Assembly: GCA_963737405.1 (NCBI GenBank)
Contig: CAVTSL010000011.1
Location: 1 to 64,000 of the forward strand
Source: JACCTU01 sp963737405
GTDB lineage: Bacteria; Actinomycetota; Thermoleophilia; Gaiellales; Gaiellaceae
Length of the DNA stretch: 64,000 nt
Reading direction: 5' to 3'
In this document: positions 43,405-54,399 of the stretch, piece by piece
Layout of the letters: every line of letters starts with the position of its first letter
Position numbering within the stretch: position 1 is the first letter of the stretch
Made by a program: the position numbers and the translations under genes
The notes under the pieces: generated by a model
What the model was told of the DNA's origin: nothing
Databases searched by the model: none
The model's input: only the letters and a program-made list of their open reading frames with translations

Positions 43405-44334
43405 CGCGCGCGCACGCGACTCGACGACCTCGCGCAGGCCCTCGTCGAGGTCGAGCTCGCGCCTCCCAGCCGAGCAGCTCCTTCGCGCGCGTCGCTCGAG
43501 CCGACGCGCCGCGTCATCGAGCACGCGCTGCGCCGTGCGTCGTACTCGGGCTCGACGTCCGCGCCGGTCAGCTCGAGCAGCTGCTCGACGATCTCCCGCA
43601 CGCTGACCTCGGTGCCGCTGCCGACGTTGAACGCGTCGTCGCTCACGTCCGACGCCATCGCGTGCACGTTCGCGTCGGCGACGTCGGCGACGTGGACGAA
43701 GTCGAACGACTGCGCTGCCGTCGCCCGTGATCATCGGCGGCTCGCCGGCGAGCAGCCGCCGCGTGACGCCGATCACGAGCCCGCCGTCCTGGCGCGGGCC
43801 GTAGACGTTCATGTAGCGCAGGGTGACGTAGTCGAGGCCGTACGCGTCGTTGAACGCGCGCAGGAAGTACTCGCCGGCGATCTTGCTCGCGCCGTACATC
43901 GTGCGCGCGTCGAGCGGGTGCGACTCGTCCATCGTCTCGTCGGTGTCGCCGTAGACCGAGGAGGCCGAGGAGAAGACGACCTTCTCGACGCCGGCGTCGC
44001 GCGCGGCCTCGAGCACGTTGAGCGTGCCGCCGACGTTGACGTCGAGGCAGAGGCGCGGGTCCTCGACGCACGGCGCCGAGCGGCAGCACGGCCATGTGGA
44101 AGACGCCGTCGACGCCCTCGAGCGCGCCGCGCGACGGCCGCCGGGTCGCGTGACGTCGCCCTCGACCGACGCGCACGCGGCCGCTGCCGCGCGCGCCTGC
44201 GAGGTTCTCGCTCGCGGACGCGGTGTCGAGGACGACGACCTCGCCGCCTCGGCCGCGACGAGCGCGTCGACGACGTGCGAGCCGATGAACCCGGAGCCGC
44301 CGGTGACGAGGAAGCGTGAGCCCGCCAGCTGCAC
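43401..44334 (-). CDS. NAD-dependent epimerase/dehydratase 2 (frameshifts)
   Basis: About 310 residues, extended SDR close to UDP-glucose 4-epimerases. GTG at 44334: VQLAGSRFLVTGGSGFIGSH, then CLDVNVGGTLNVLEAARDAG, VEKVVFSSASSVYGDTDETM, RTMYGASKIAGEYFLRAFND (catalytic YxxxK) and VTLRYMNVYGPRQDGGLVIG. The C-terminal third is in other frames (VGSGTEVSVREIVEQLLELT). It is the first gene of the minus-strand block 44334 to 39479 and is divergent from AsnB 2. Confidence 0.75.
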
Positions 44335-44371
44335 GCGGGCGATCGTAGCGACGTCTCTACAATCGGGGCCG

Positions 44372-46227
44372 ATGTGCGGGCTGTGCGGGATCGTCGCGCT
44401 CGGCCGTCCGCCGGAGACCGCGACGGTCGCGAGCACGATGGCCGCGCGCGCTCGACCACCGCGGCCCCGACGGCGACGGCGCGTTCGACGACGAGGGCGT
44501 CGCGTTCGGCTTCCGCCGGCTCGCGATCATCGACCTGAGCGACGCGGCGATGCAGCCGTTCGCGAGCGACGACGGCGCGCTGCGGCTCATGCACAACGGC
44601 GAGATCTACAACTACCGCGAGCTGCGCCGCGAGCTCGAGGCGCGCGGGCACCGCTTCCGCTCGCAGACCGACACCGAGGTGATCCTCCGCGCGTACGAGG
44701 AGTGGGGCGACGACTGCGTGCGAGCGCTTCAACGGCATGTGGGCGTTCGCGCTCTGGGACGGCCGGCGGCGCCGGCTGTTCTGCTCGCGCGACCGCTTCG
44801 GCGTCAAGCCGTTCTACTACCGCTGGGACGGCGGGCGGTTCGCGTTCGCGAGCGAGCTCAAGGCGTTCCGCGCCGCGGGCTCGCTCGAGCCGCACCTCCC
44901 CGCGGTGCGCGACTACCTCGAGCAGGGCTACGTCGACCACACCGACGACACGTTCTTCGCCGGCATCCGCAAGCTGCCGCCCGCGCACTCGCTCGTCGTC
45001 GACGAGCGCGGGCTGCGGCTCGCAGCGCTACTGGTCGCTCGAGCCGCGCGAGGCGCCCGCCGACGCGGCCGACGAGGTGCGCGAGCTCTTCCTCGACGCG
45101 GTGCGCCTGCGCCTGCGCAGCGACGTCCCGGTCGGCACCTGCCTCTCCGGCGGGATCGACTCGTCGGCGATCGTCTGCGCGGTCGACCACCTCCTGCGCA
45201 CCGAGGCCGAGAACGCGCGGCCGGTCGGCGACCGCCAGCGCACGTTCACCGCGTTCTTCGAGGAGCGCGGCTTCGACGAGCGGCCGTACGCGGAGGCCGT
45301 CGTCGAGCGCACGCGCTCGCAGCCGCACTGGGTCACGTTCGACTCGCGCGAGCTCGTCGACGTGCTGCCGTCGATCGTGCGCACGCAGGACGAGCCGTTC
45401 GGCTCGACGTCGATCGTCGCGCAGTGGTTCGTGATGCGCGCGGCGAAGGAGGCCGGGCTGAAGGTGATGCTCGACGGCCAGGGCGCGGACGAGACGCTCG
45501 CCGGCTACCACGGCTACTTCGGCCCCTTCTTCGCCGACCTGCTGCGACACGGGCAGCTGCGCGAGCTCGGCGCGGAGCTGCGCGCGTACCGCGCCGCTGC
45601 ACGGCGCGGGCGTCGGCACGACCGCGGTCGCGCTCGCGCGCCCGTTCCTGCCCGAGCGGGTGCGCTGGGCCGCGCGCGGGCGCGTGCGAGGCGGCTCGGC
45701 GCTCGTCCATCCCGACCTCCCGCCGAGCGCGGCCGGGCACGCGAACGGCTTCGACGGCGGCTACCTCCGCCGGCAGATGCACGCTGATCCTCACGCGCCG
45801 CGGCCTGCCCGAGCTCCTGCACTACGAGGACCGCAACTCGATGGCGCACTCGCTCGAGGCGCGCGTGCCGTTCCTCGACTACCGCCTCGTCGAGCTGCTC
45901 TTCTCGCTCGGCTCGGCGGAGCTGATCGAGCGCGGTCGGACGAAGGCCGTGCTCCGGCGCGCGCTCGGCGACCTGCTGCCGCCGGTCGTCCGCGACCGCG
46001 TCGACAAGCTCGGCTTCGTGACGCCCGGAGGCCGCGTGGCTGCGGAACGGCCTCGGCGAGCTCGCCGCGGACGTGTTCGCGTCGCAGCGACTTCCGCGAG
46101 CGCGGCTTCGTCGAACGCGGCCGCCGCGCGGCGGAGCCTCGAGCGCCACCGCTCGGGCGAGCGCAGCGCCGGCTTCGAGCTCTGGCGCGCGCTCTGCGTC
46201 GAGCTCTGGGCGAGAGAGTTCCTCTAG
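44372..46227 (+). CDS. asnB: AsnB-type glutamine amidotransferase 2 (frameshifts)
   Basis: About 610 residues. MCGLCGIVALGRPPETATVA starts the glutaminase domain (Cys2 nucleophile), with RLMHNGEIYNYRELRRELEA and RSQTDTEVILRAYEEWGDD. The synthetase domain has LSGGIDSSAIVCAVDHLL, TQDEPFGSTSIVAQWFVMRA, MLDGQGADETLAGYHGYFGP and EDRNSMAHSLEARVPFLDYR. It is clearly distinct from AsnB 1. It starts 37 bases from the divergent epimerase 2, so the two amidotransferases flank the epimerase pair. It heads the plus-strand block up to 54399. Confidence 0.78.
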
Positions 46228-46238
46228 GCTCGAACGCC

Positions 46239-47088
46239 GTGACGACGCAGCAGCAGGTCCGCGAGTGGTGGAGCCGGAACCCGATGTCGTACGACGTCGA
46301 CGACCCGATCCCGTACGACGAGGGGTCGCAGGAGTTCTTCCGCGAGATCGACCGGCGCATCTTCCATCCGCGCTACATGCGCCTCACCGCCGACGAGAGC
46401 GGCAAGCCGTTCTCGCTCTTCGTCGACTTCGACTCGCTCGAGGGCAAGGACGTGCTCGACGTCGGGATCGGCAGCGGGATCGCGACGCAGATGCTCGCGG
46501 AGGCCGGCGCGAACGTGACCGGCGTCGACCTGACCGACTGGGCCGTCGAGACGACGCGCCGCCGGCTCGCAGCGTTCGACCTCGAGGCGGACGTCCGGCA
46601 GGCGGACGCCGAGCAGCTGCCGTTCGACGACGCGAGCTTCGACCTCGTCTTCTCGTGGGGCGTGATCCACCACTCGAGCGACATGGACCGGGCGCTCGCC
46701 GAGCTCGTGCGCGTGACGCGGCCCGGCGGCGAGATCGTGCTGATGGTCTACCACCGCCGCTCGCTCTTCTTCTTCGTCTACCGCGGCTTCCAGCGGTTCC
46801 TCCCGCTCGCGCGACGGCTCGGGCTCCACTTCGAGGGCGCGCGCGCCGGCGAGACCGAAGGGCTGATCGCGCGCCACTTCACGGTCGACGAGCTGCGCGA
46901 GAAGCTCGTCGGCGCCGGTCTGACGAACGTCTGGATCAGGCCGTACGGCCAGGACGCCGAGCTGCTGCCGCTCCCGCGGCGCGTCCGCCTGCCGATCACC
47001 GAGCGGATCCCGAACGACGTGAAGGACCCCGATCCTTCGGCGCCTCGGCCACCAGCTCGGCGTTCGCGCGACGAAGCCGGAGAGCTAG
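46239..47088 (+). CDS. SAM-dependent methyltransferase 2 (one frameshift)
   Basis: About 283 residues from GTG at 46239 (VTTQQQVREWWSRNPMSYDV). SAM motif VLDVGIGSGIATQMLAEAGA, NVTGVDLTDWAVETTRRRLA, AEQLPFDDASFDLVFSWGVI then HHSSDMDRALAEL, and a C-terminal YHRRSLFFFVYRGFQRFLPL. One frame break lies near 47030 (a CCC/CCG wobble); repaired, it ends LGVRATKPES at TAG 47086-47088. It likely methylates a sugar of the glycan. Confidence 0.8.
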
Positions 47089-48272
47089 CTGCCCCGCCTG
47101 CTGCTGCTGACCCCGGCGGAGTTGACGCGGGACGTCCGCGCCGTGCGCGCCGTCCGCGCGCGCACAGGCGAGGGGCTACGAGGTCGTCGGCCGTGTCGGG
47201 TCAGATCTCCGGCGAGAGCGCCGTTCCGCTCGACGACGTCGAGATCGTCCGCGTCGGGCGCGCCGGCGCGGATCAACAGGCTCTGGCTCGGCGCGGCCGC
47301 GGACGCGCGTCCGAGGGACGCGTGCTGCGGGAGCTCCGCGCCCTCTCCCGGCTCGCGCGGATGCTCGTCCGGTCCGCGCGGATCGCGCTCGCGGCGCGCG
47401 CCTTGCCGCTCGGCCCTCGAGTCGTCCACGCCAACGACCTCGACACGCTCCCGGCGGGCCTCGTCGCTCGCGCGGCGACGCGGCGCGCGCCTCGTCTACG
47501 ACGCGCACGAGCTCTACTCGGAGTTCGAGGCGCCGCCGCCGCGGCTCGCGCGGCGGCTCATCCTGTGGCTCGAGGGCGCGCTCGCGCGCCGGGCCGACTC
47601 GGTCGTGACGGTGAGCGACGGCATCGCCCGCGAGCTGCAGACGCGGCTTCGGCTTCGCCGCGAGCCGCTCGTCGTGCTCAATGCGCCGCCACGCGCCGAG
47701 GTCGAGCCGTCGCCGCCGAGCGACGGACTGCTGCGGGTCGTGTACCAGGGCGGGCTCGGACCGGGCCGCCCGCTCGACGACCTGCTCGACGCGGCGTCCG
47801 CCGAAGGCGTCGAGCTGACGATCCGGATCCGGATGGCGGACCCCGACGAGCTGCGCGCCACGGTCGCGAGACGAGGCCTCGGCGACCGCGTCCGCGTTGC
47901 TCGATCCGGTGCCGCCCGCGGAGGTGCTCGACGCGCTCGGCGAGCTTCGACGTCGGGCTGATCTTCGATCGGCCGCGGAACGCGGAACAGCGACGCTCTC
48001 GACCCCGAACAAGTTCTTCGAGTACCTCATGGCCGGGCTGGCCGTCGTCGCGCCGCATCTCGAGACGCTCGGGCCGCTCGTTCTCGACGAGGGCATCGGA
48101 GCGACGTACGACCCGGATCGGCCGGCCGCGCTCCGCGCGACGCTCGAGGAGCTGGCGCGCGACCGCCGAGCGCGTTGCCGCGATGCGACGGCGGGCGCGC
48201 GAGCTCGCGCTCGGCAGGCTCAACGCCGAAGCCGCGGCCGAGACGCTCGCCGCGGCCTGGGAGGGGCCGTGA
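47089..48272 (+). CDS. Glycosyltransferase family 4 protein 3 (frameshifts)
   Basis: About 390 residues. It begins LPRLLLLTPAELTRDVRA, with VVHANDLDTLPAGLVARAAT, APRLVYDAHELYSEFEAPPP, DSVVTVSDGIARELQTR, RVVYQGGLGPGRPLDDLLDA and NKFFEYLMAGLAVVAPHLET. The AHELYSE and FFEYLMAG signatures place it in GT4. The start codon is unclear because of a frame break at the junction with methyltransferase 2. TGA at 48270-48272 overlaps the GTG of the next gene. Confidence 0.7.
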
Positions 48273-49498
48273 GCGTCGCCGACTACCTCGAGGACACGGT
48301 CCGCGTCTGGCTCGGGCTGCGGCGCGGCGCCGCCGACGCGCCGTCGATGCCCGACGACCTGGCGCGGCTGTTCCTTCGCTCGAGGAGTACGAGACCGACG
48401 TGCGCGACCGCTGGGGCTGCTTGGACTTCGCCGCCGCCGACAACGCGCGCCGAGGAGCTCTCGGAGTCGCCGAGGTCGACCGCTGGCTCCTCGCACGCAC
48501 GGCCGAGCTCGAGCGAACGGTGCGCCTCGAGCCGCGGTGGCCGGAAGGACGGCGCTTCGCGATCTGCCTGACGCACGACGTCGACGTCGTGAGCACGCGC
48601 TCGACGCCGGCGCAGGTCGTTCGCGACGCGCGTGCCGCGTTCGGGCCCGACGGCGGCTCGGGGCTCGCGGTGCGCGCCTTCCGCCCGCCCGTTCGGTTCG
48701 TTCGCGGGCTCCGACGGCTCGCGCGGGCTCCGTCGCTTGCAGACCACGCTCGAGCGAAGCGTCGCGCTCGAAGCCGACCGCGGGCTGACCGCGTCGTACT
48801 TCTTCACCGTGCCGCCCGCCGGGACCTTGACGCGCTGGGACTGCGTGTACGCGCCCGGCGACAGGTGCGAGTTCCGAGGGAAGACGCAACGGATCGCCGA
48901 CGTGATGCGGACGCTCCGCGACGAGGGCTTCGACGTCGGACTGCACGGGAGCTACGAGTCGGGCCGTGCGGCCGGGCGTGCTCGCAGCGCGAGCGCGACG
49001 CGACTCGAAGCCGAGCTCGGTTCGCCGGTGAGCGACGACGCGCCAGCACTTCCTGCACTGGGACGTCCGCTGGACGCCGCGACTGCAGGAGGAGGCCGGG
49101 GTCCGAGCCGACTCGAGCGTCGGCTACAACCGAAGCGTCGGCTTTCGCGCGGGGACGTCGCTCCCGTTCCGGCAGTTCGATCTCGCCTCGCAGCGCGCGC
49201 TCGACGTCGTGCAGGTCCCGCTCGTCGTGCAGGACGCCGCGCTCCTCGGCCCGATCGCCGCCGGCGATCGACGCGACGATCCGCGCGAGGCGGTGCGGCG
49301 TCTCTTCGAGGAGGTCGCCGACGTGGGTGGTGCGATCACGCTCGTCTTCCACCCGGACAAGCTCGTCCGACCCGGAGTGGCGCTCGCTCTACGAGTGGGC
49401 GCTCGACCACGTCGGTCGAGAGCGGCGCCTGGGTCACGTCGGTCGCAGGGCTCGACGAGTGGTGGCGCGACCGCGAACGGTCGATCCTCGAGCGATGA
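48269..49498 (+). CDS. Polysaccharide deacetylase-like protein (frameshifts)
   Basis: About 405 residues from GTG at 48269 (VSVADYLEDTVRVWLGLRRG). The NodB-like part shows FAICLTHDVDVVSTRSTPAQ (the His-Asp metal motif THDVD), YFFTVPPAGTLTRWDCVYAP, DVMRTLRDEGFDVGLHGSYE (GLHGSYES metal-ligand region) and GVRADSSVGYNRSVGFRAGT. The end reads GGAITLVFHPDKL and WALDHVGRE, then VTSVAGLDEWWRDR in the last frame. It would remove acetyl groups from amino sugars, or act on a related substrate. GTGA/ATGA overlaps couple it to both neighbours. Confidence 0.7.
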
Positions 49499-50487
49499 CC
49501 GAGATCCTCACCGTCGCCGGCCTGGACGACGAGCGCGTCCGCTGGGTCGCGGACCTCTACGGCAACGCCGATCCGAAGTACCGCGACCGCGCGTTCCTCG
49601 AGCACCTGTTGCTGCGGAATCCCGTCGGCCCGAGCCTGCACGCGTTCGCCCTCGACGGCGAGCGGCCCGTCGGCCACTGCTGCGTGATCCGGACGAGCGC
49701 GCGCCTCGGCGACGCGGACCTCCCGTCCGGGAAGCTCGAGGCGCTCTGGGTCGAGGCGTCGCATCGCGGCCGCGGAGCCGACGGCGAGACCCTCGTCCGG
49801 ACCTTGCTCACGCGCCTCTACGCCTTCTCCGACGCGAACGGGATCGGGCTCGTGCACGCGCTCGCGACGCCCCGGATCGGCCGGGTCATCGCCTTCACCC
49901 CGCTCCGGCCGGTCGGCGAGCGCAGTCGGGTCGGCGTCGTCGCGGGAGGCTCGCTCCCGGCGAGCGCGCTCGGCCTGGCCCAGCGGGCCGCGCGCGAGGC
50001 CGGAGCAGCGCCGGTCGGCCCGGTCGCGCTGCGGCCGGCGGCCGTCGAGGACGCCGACCTCGCCGAGATCCCGACGCCGGCCGCCGGACGCTGGGCGATC
50101 GTCGGAGACGGCGCGTGGGACTGGTATCGAGCGTCGCCGCTCATCCGCGTGCTCGAGGTCGGATCGAGTCGCGCGCTCGTTCAGCTGCCGGCCTCGCCGC
50201 ACGAGCCGCTCCGCGTCGTCGGGTGGCGGTCGGACCGACCCGGCGTTCGAGAGGGGCTGAGGGTGCTCGCCGCCGCGGGACGGCTCGCGCGCGCGAACGG
50301 CGCGTCGACCATCCGCTTCCAGCCGTGGGACGGACGGTCCGGCGACGGCTCGCTCGCTCGCGCCTGCCGCGTCGCCGGGCTCGTTCCACGAGACGACCTG
50401 ACGACCGTCTGGGTGCACTCGCCCGATCCCGACCTCGTTCGACCCGAGGCGGCCGTGTCGACGCCGTTCCTCTACCTCGGCTTCTGA
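49495..50487 (+). CDS. GNAT-family N-acetyltransferase
   Basis: 330 residues, read in one frame without any break: ATG at 49495 (MTEILTVAGLDDERVRWVAD). A GNAT core lies at about 35-140, with HAFALDGERPVGHCCVIRTS, KLEALWVEASHRGRGADGET (the acetyl-CoA-binding RGxGxx-type loop) and LLTRLYAFSDANGIGLVHAL. A second half (SRVGVVAGG, RASPLIRVLEVGSSRALVQL) resembles tandem-GNAT proteins such as those acylating glycan amino groups. It overlaps the deacetylase by four bases, an interesting pair: deacetylation then re-acylation. Confidence 0.85.
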   Translation: MTEILTVAGLDDERVRWVADLYGNADPKYRDRAFLEHLLLRNPVGPSLHAFALDGERPVGHCCVIRTSARLGDADLPSGKLEALWVEASHRGRGADGETLVRTLLTRLYAFSDANGIGLVHALATPRIGRVIAFTPLRPVGERSRVGVVAGGSLPASALGLAQRAAREAGAAPVGPVALRPAAVEDADLAEIPTPAAGRWAIVGDGAWDWYRASPLIRVLEVGSSRALVQLPASPHEPLRVVGWRSDRPGVREGLRVLAAAGRLARANGASTIRFQPWDGRSGDGSLARACRVAGLVPRDDLTTVWVHSPDPDLVRPEAAVSTPFLYLGF

Positions 50488-50515
50488 GGCGCCCACGGGC
50501 AGTAGCGTCCGCGCG

Positions 50516-51581
50516 ATGTCGATCCGCGTGCTCCACGCCCCCGCGGCTGTCGGCGGGCAACCCGAGCGGCCTCGCGGCGGCCGAGCGCGAGCTCGGGCTC
50601 GACAGCACCGTCCTGACCCTGCACGAGCCGCCGTTCGGCTACGCGGTCGACCGGGTGCTCGCTCCGGCAGGGACGAGCGTCGCCGTGCGCGAGTGGCGGC
50701 GCTGGCGGGCGGTCGCTGCGCGCGCGAGCGCTACGACGTCGTCCACTTCAACTTCGGCTCGTCGCTCGCGCCCGCTACCACGGCTCGTCCGGCCGAGGCG
50801 GCCGCGCGTACGGCCTCTACGCGCGCCTGCTCGAGCAGCGCGACCTGCCGCTGCTCCGCGGGCAGGCGCTCTTCGTGACCTTTCAGGGAGACGACGTGCG
50901 ACCCTCGGGCGACGCCGACGACGACGCGCGCAAGCGGCGGCGGCTCGAGCGGTTCCGGGGCTCGGCGGACGGGCTCTACGTGCTGAACCCGGACCTCCTC
51001 GAGCACGTGCCGGGCGCCGAGTTCCTGCCGTACGCGAGCGTCGACCCTCGCACGTGGACGCCGGTGCCGCCCGGGGACGGCGCGACGCTCCGGATCGTCC
51101 ACGCGCCCAGCGACCGGGCGCGCAAGGGCACGGACGACGTGCTCGCGGCGCGTCGACCGCCTGCGTGACGAGGGCATCGAGGTGGAGCTCGAGCTCGTCG
51201 AGGGCCTGACGCGCGCCGAGGCGCGCCGGGCGCTCGAGCGCGCCGACGTCGTCGTCGACCAGCTCGTCGTCGGCTGGTACGGCGGGGTCGCCGTCGAGGC
51301 GATGGCGCTCGGCAAGCCGGTCGTGGCGAGGATCGACCGCTCGGCGCTCGAACGCATCCCCGCGCCGATGGCGCGGCGACCTCCCGGTCGTCGACGCCGA
51401 CGCGCAGTCGCTCGCCGACGTTCTCCGCGGTCTCGCAGGCCGGCGCGACGAGCTCCGCGACCTCGGTCTGCGGGGCCGCGCCTTCGTCGAGCGCTGGCAC
51501 GACCCGCTCGAGATCGCACGCCGCGTCGTGGCGGACTACGAGCGCGCGCTCGACCGACGACGGGCGCGAGGCGCCGACTAG
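50516..51581 (+). CDS. Glycosyltransferase, GT4-like, paralogue 3 (frameshifts)
   Basis: About 350 residues. ATG at 50516: MSIRVLHAPAAVGG, then LAAAERELGLDSTVLTLHEP, VTFQGDDVRPSGDADD, LYVLNPDLLEHVPGAEFLPY, LRIVHAPSDRARKGTDDV and ADVVVDQLVVGWYGGVAVEA with MALGKPVVARID. The HAPS-KGT and VVVDQ-GWYG motifs make it a paralogue of the enzymes at 33640-34776 and 39479-40636. It ends RRRARGAD at TAG 51579-51581. Confidence 0.72.
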
Positions 51582-51593
51582 GATCAGCCGCTC

Positions 51594-53330
51594 GTGACCG
51601 CGATCCTCGGCCTGAACGCCTTCCACGGCGACGCGGCCGCGGCCCTCGTGATCGACGGCGAGCTCGTGAACGCCGTCGAGGAAGAGCGGCTCAACCGCGT
51701 CAAGCACTGCGCCGGCTTTCCGGAGCTGGCGGCGCGCTGGTGCCTTCAGGACGCGGGGCTCGACCCGCGCGAGCTCGACCACGTCGCGATCGGCCGCGAC
51801 CCGCGCGCGAACATCGGCGCGAAGGTCGTCCGCACGATCCTCAACGCGGCCGTCGCCCGCGCTACGTCATGGAGCGCTTCCGCAACGCGACGAAGGTGCG
51901 CGACGTGAAGACGCAGGTCGCCGAGGCGCTCGGCGTCCCGACCGACGACCTGCGCGCCGAGCGTCCACAACGTCGAGCACCACCTCGCGCACGCCGCGAG
52001 CGCGTTCTTCGTCTCGCCGTTCGACGAGGCGGCGGTGCTCACGCTCGACGGCTTCGGCGACTTCGCGTCGTCGATGCTCTGCCACGGCCGAGGGAACCGG
52101 CTCGAGGTGCTCGACCGCGTGCTCTTCCCGCACTCGCTCGGGATCTTCTACACGGCGGTCACGCAGTGGCTCGGCTTCCCGAAGTACGGCGACGAGGGCA
52201 AGGTGATGGGCCTCGCGCCCTACGGCGACCCGGAGCGCTTCCTGCCGAAGATGCGCGAGCTCGTGAAGCTCGACGGCGACGGGTTCGAGCTCGAGCTCGA
52301 CTACTTCGTGCACCACAAGGAAGGCGTCGACATGACGTGGGACGAGCAGACGCCGACGATCGGCCGGCTCTTCTCCGACCGGATGGAGCAGGCCTTCGGC
52401 CCCGCGCGCGAGCCGCGGAGCGAGCTGACGAAGGAGCACGAGGACGTCGCCGCCGCGCTGCAGGCGATGCTCGAGGAGGCGTACCTCCACCTCGTGCGCG
52501 CGGCGCACCGGCGGACCGGCTCGAAGAACCTCTGCCTCGCCGGCGGCGTCGCGCTGAACGCCGTGGCGAACGGGCGCATCCGTCCCGAGACGGAGTTCGA
52601 GGGCGTCTACGTCCAGCCGGCGGCCGGCGACTCCGGGATCGCGGTCGGCGCCGCCTACTACGTCTGGAACCAGGAGCTCGGCAAGCCGCGCGGCTTCGTG
52701 ATGGAGCACGCGTACACGGGCCCGCAGTTCGGCGACGCCGAGGCCGAGGCGGCGATCCGCGCGGCCGGCTTCGAGCCGAGCGGCTGGACGACGACGCAGC
52801 TCTTCGACGCACGTCGCCGAGCGCATCGCCGAGGGCGACGTCGTCGGCTGGTTCCAGGGGCGGATGGAGTTCGGCCCGCGCGCGCTCGGCAACCGCTCGA
52901 TCGTCGTCGACCCGCGCCGGCACGACATGAAGGACATCCTCAACGCGCGCATCAAGCACCGCGAGCACTTCCGCCCGTTCGCGCCGTCGATCCTCGCGGA
53001 GACCGACGGGCGACTGGTTCGAGCAGGACTACACGTCGCCGTTCATGGTGCTCGTCTACAAGACGCGGCCGGAGAAGCGCGACGAGATCCCCGCCGTCAA
53101 CCACGTCGACGACACGGGCCGGCTGCAGACGGTCGAGGAGCGCGTGTCGCCCGCGCTACTACGGGCTGATCAAGGCCTTCGGCGACCGGACCGGCGTCCC
53201 GGTCGTGCTCAACACGTCGTTCAACGAGAACGAGCCGATCGTGATGACGCCCGAGCACGCGGTCGAGACGTTCGCGAAGACGAAGATGGACCTGCTCGTG
53301 CTCGGGAACCTCGTCGTGCGGCGTGGCTGA
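51594..53330 (+). CDS. NodU/CmcH-type carbamoyltransferase (frameshifts)
   Basis: About 575 residues. GTG at 51594: VTAILGLNAFHGDAAAALVI, GELVNAVEEERLNRVKHCAG, then NVEHHLAHAASAFFVSPFDE (Fe/ATP-site histidines of the TobZ/Kae1-like domain), AVLTLDGFGDFASSMLCHG, LGFPKYGDEGKVMGLAPYGD and NLCLAGGVALNAVANGRI. The C-terminal YrdC-like end has GRMEFGPRALGNRSIVVDPR and VPVVLNTSFNENEPIVMTPE. It would carbamoylate a sugar hydroxyl using carbamoyl phosphate and ATP. TGA overlaps the next GTG. Confidence 0.82.
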
Positions 53331-54399
53331 CGAGCCGATCAGGCTCGCGCGGCCGGACGTCGGCGTCGAGGAGGCGCGCGCGGTCGCGGAGGTGCTCGAC
53401 AGCGGCTACCTGACGATGGGGCCGAAGGTCGCCGAGCTCGAGGCCGAGCTCGCACGCGCCTGCGAGGTGCCGCATGCGGTCGTGGTCTCGTCGGGGACCG
53501 CCGCGCTCCACCTCGCCGTGCTCGCGCTCGGGATCGGGCCCGGCGACGAGGTGGTCGTTCCTGCGTACACGTTCCCGGCGACGGCGAACGTCGTCGCGCT
53601 CGTCGGAGGTCGCCGCCCGCCTCGTCGACGTCGACCCCGCGACGATGAACCTCGACCTCTCGCAGGTGGCGCGAGGCGATCGGGCCGCGCACGCGGGCGG
53701 TGATCGGCGTCCACCTCTTCGGACGGCCGCTCGACTGGGAGGCCCTGCGCGAGGCCGTCCCCGAGAACGTCGTGCTCGTCGAGGACGCCGCGGGCGCGCT
53801 CGGCGCGCGCGCGCCAGGGACGTGCGTGCGGCAGCCTCGGAGCGCTCGGCTGCCTCTCGTTCCACCCGCGCAAGATCGTCACGACGGGCGAAGGCGGCGC
53901 GGTCACGACCGCGGACGACGAGCTCGCCGACGCGATCCGCCGCATGCGCCACCACGGGATCGAGCCGCGCGGCGACTTCGAGATCCGCGCGCCCGGCCCG
54001 AACTACCGCCTCGCCGACATCCTCTGCGCGGTCGGCATCCCGCAGGTGCGCCGGCTCGACGAGCTGCTCGCCGCGCGCTCCCGGATCGCCGCGGCGTACA
54101 CCGAGCGACTCGCCGGGCTCGTCGAGACGCCGAGCGCCGACGAGGGCGACGTGCACGGGTGGCAGGCGTACGTCGTCCAGCTCGAGCGCCGCGACGAGGC
54201 GCTGCGCGGGCTGCGGGAGCAGGGCATCGAGGCGCAGATCGGCACGTACGCGCTCCACCGCCTCGCGGCGTACTCGGATCAGGGGGCGTTCCCGGGCGCG
54301 GACGCGGCCTTCGAGCGCGCGCTCGCGCTGCCGTTCCACACGCGGCTCACCGACGCGGAGCTCGACCGCGTCGCCGACGCGCTACGCGCGTTCGCCTGA
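53323..54399 (+). CDS. DegT/DnrJ/EryC1/StrS aminotransferase 2 (frameshifts)
   Basis: About 355 residues from the GTG at 53323: VADEPIRLARPDVGVEEARA, YLTMGPKVAELEAELARACE, SSGTAALHLAVLALGIGPGD, EVVVPAYTFPATANVVALVG, NVVLVEDAAGALGARAPG, LSFHPRKIVTTGEGGAVTTA (Lys binds PLP) and NYRLADILCAVGIPQVRRLD. A second sugar aminotransferase beside the one at 35398. Overlaps the carbamoyltransferase by eight bases and the convergent GT at its 3' end by 18. Confidence 0.78.
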
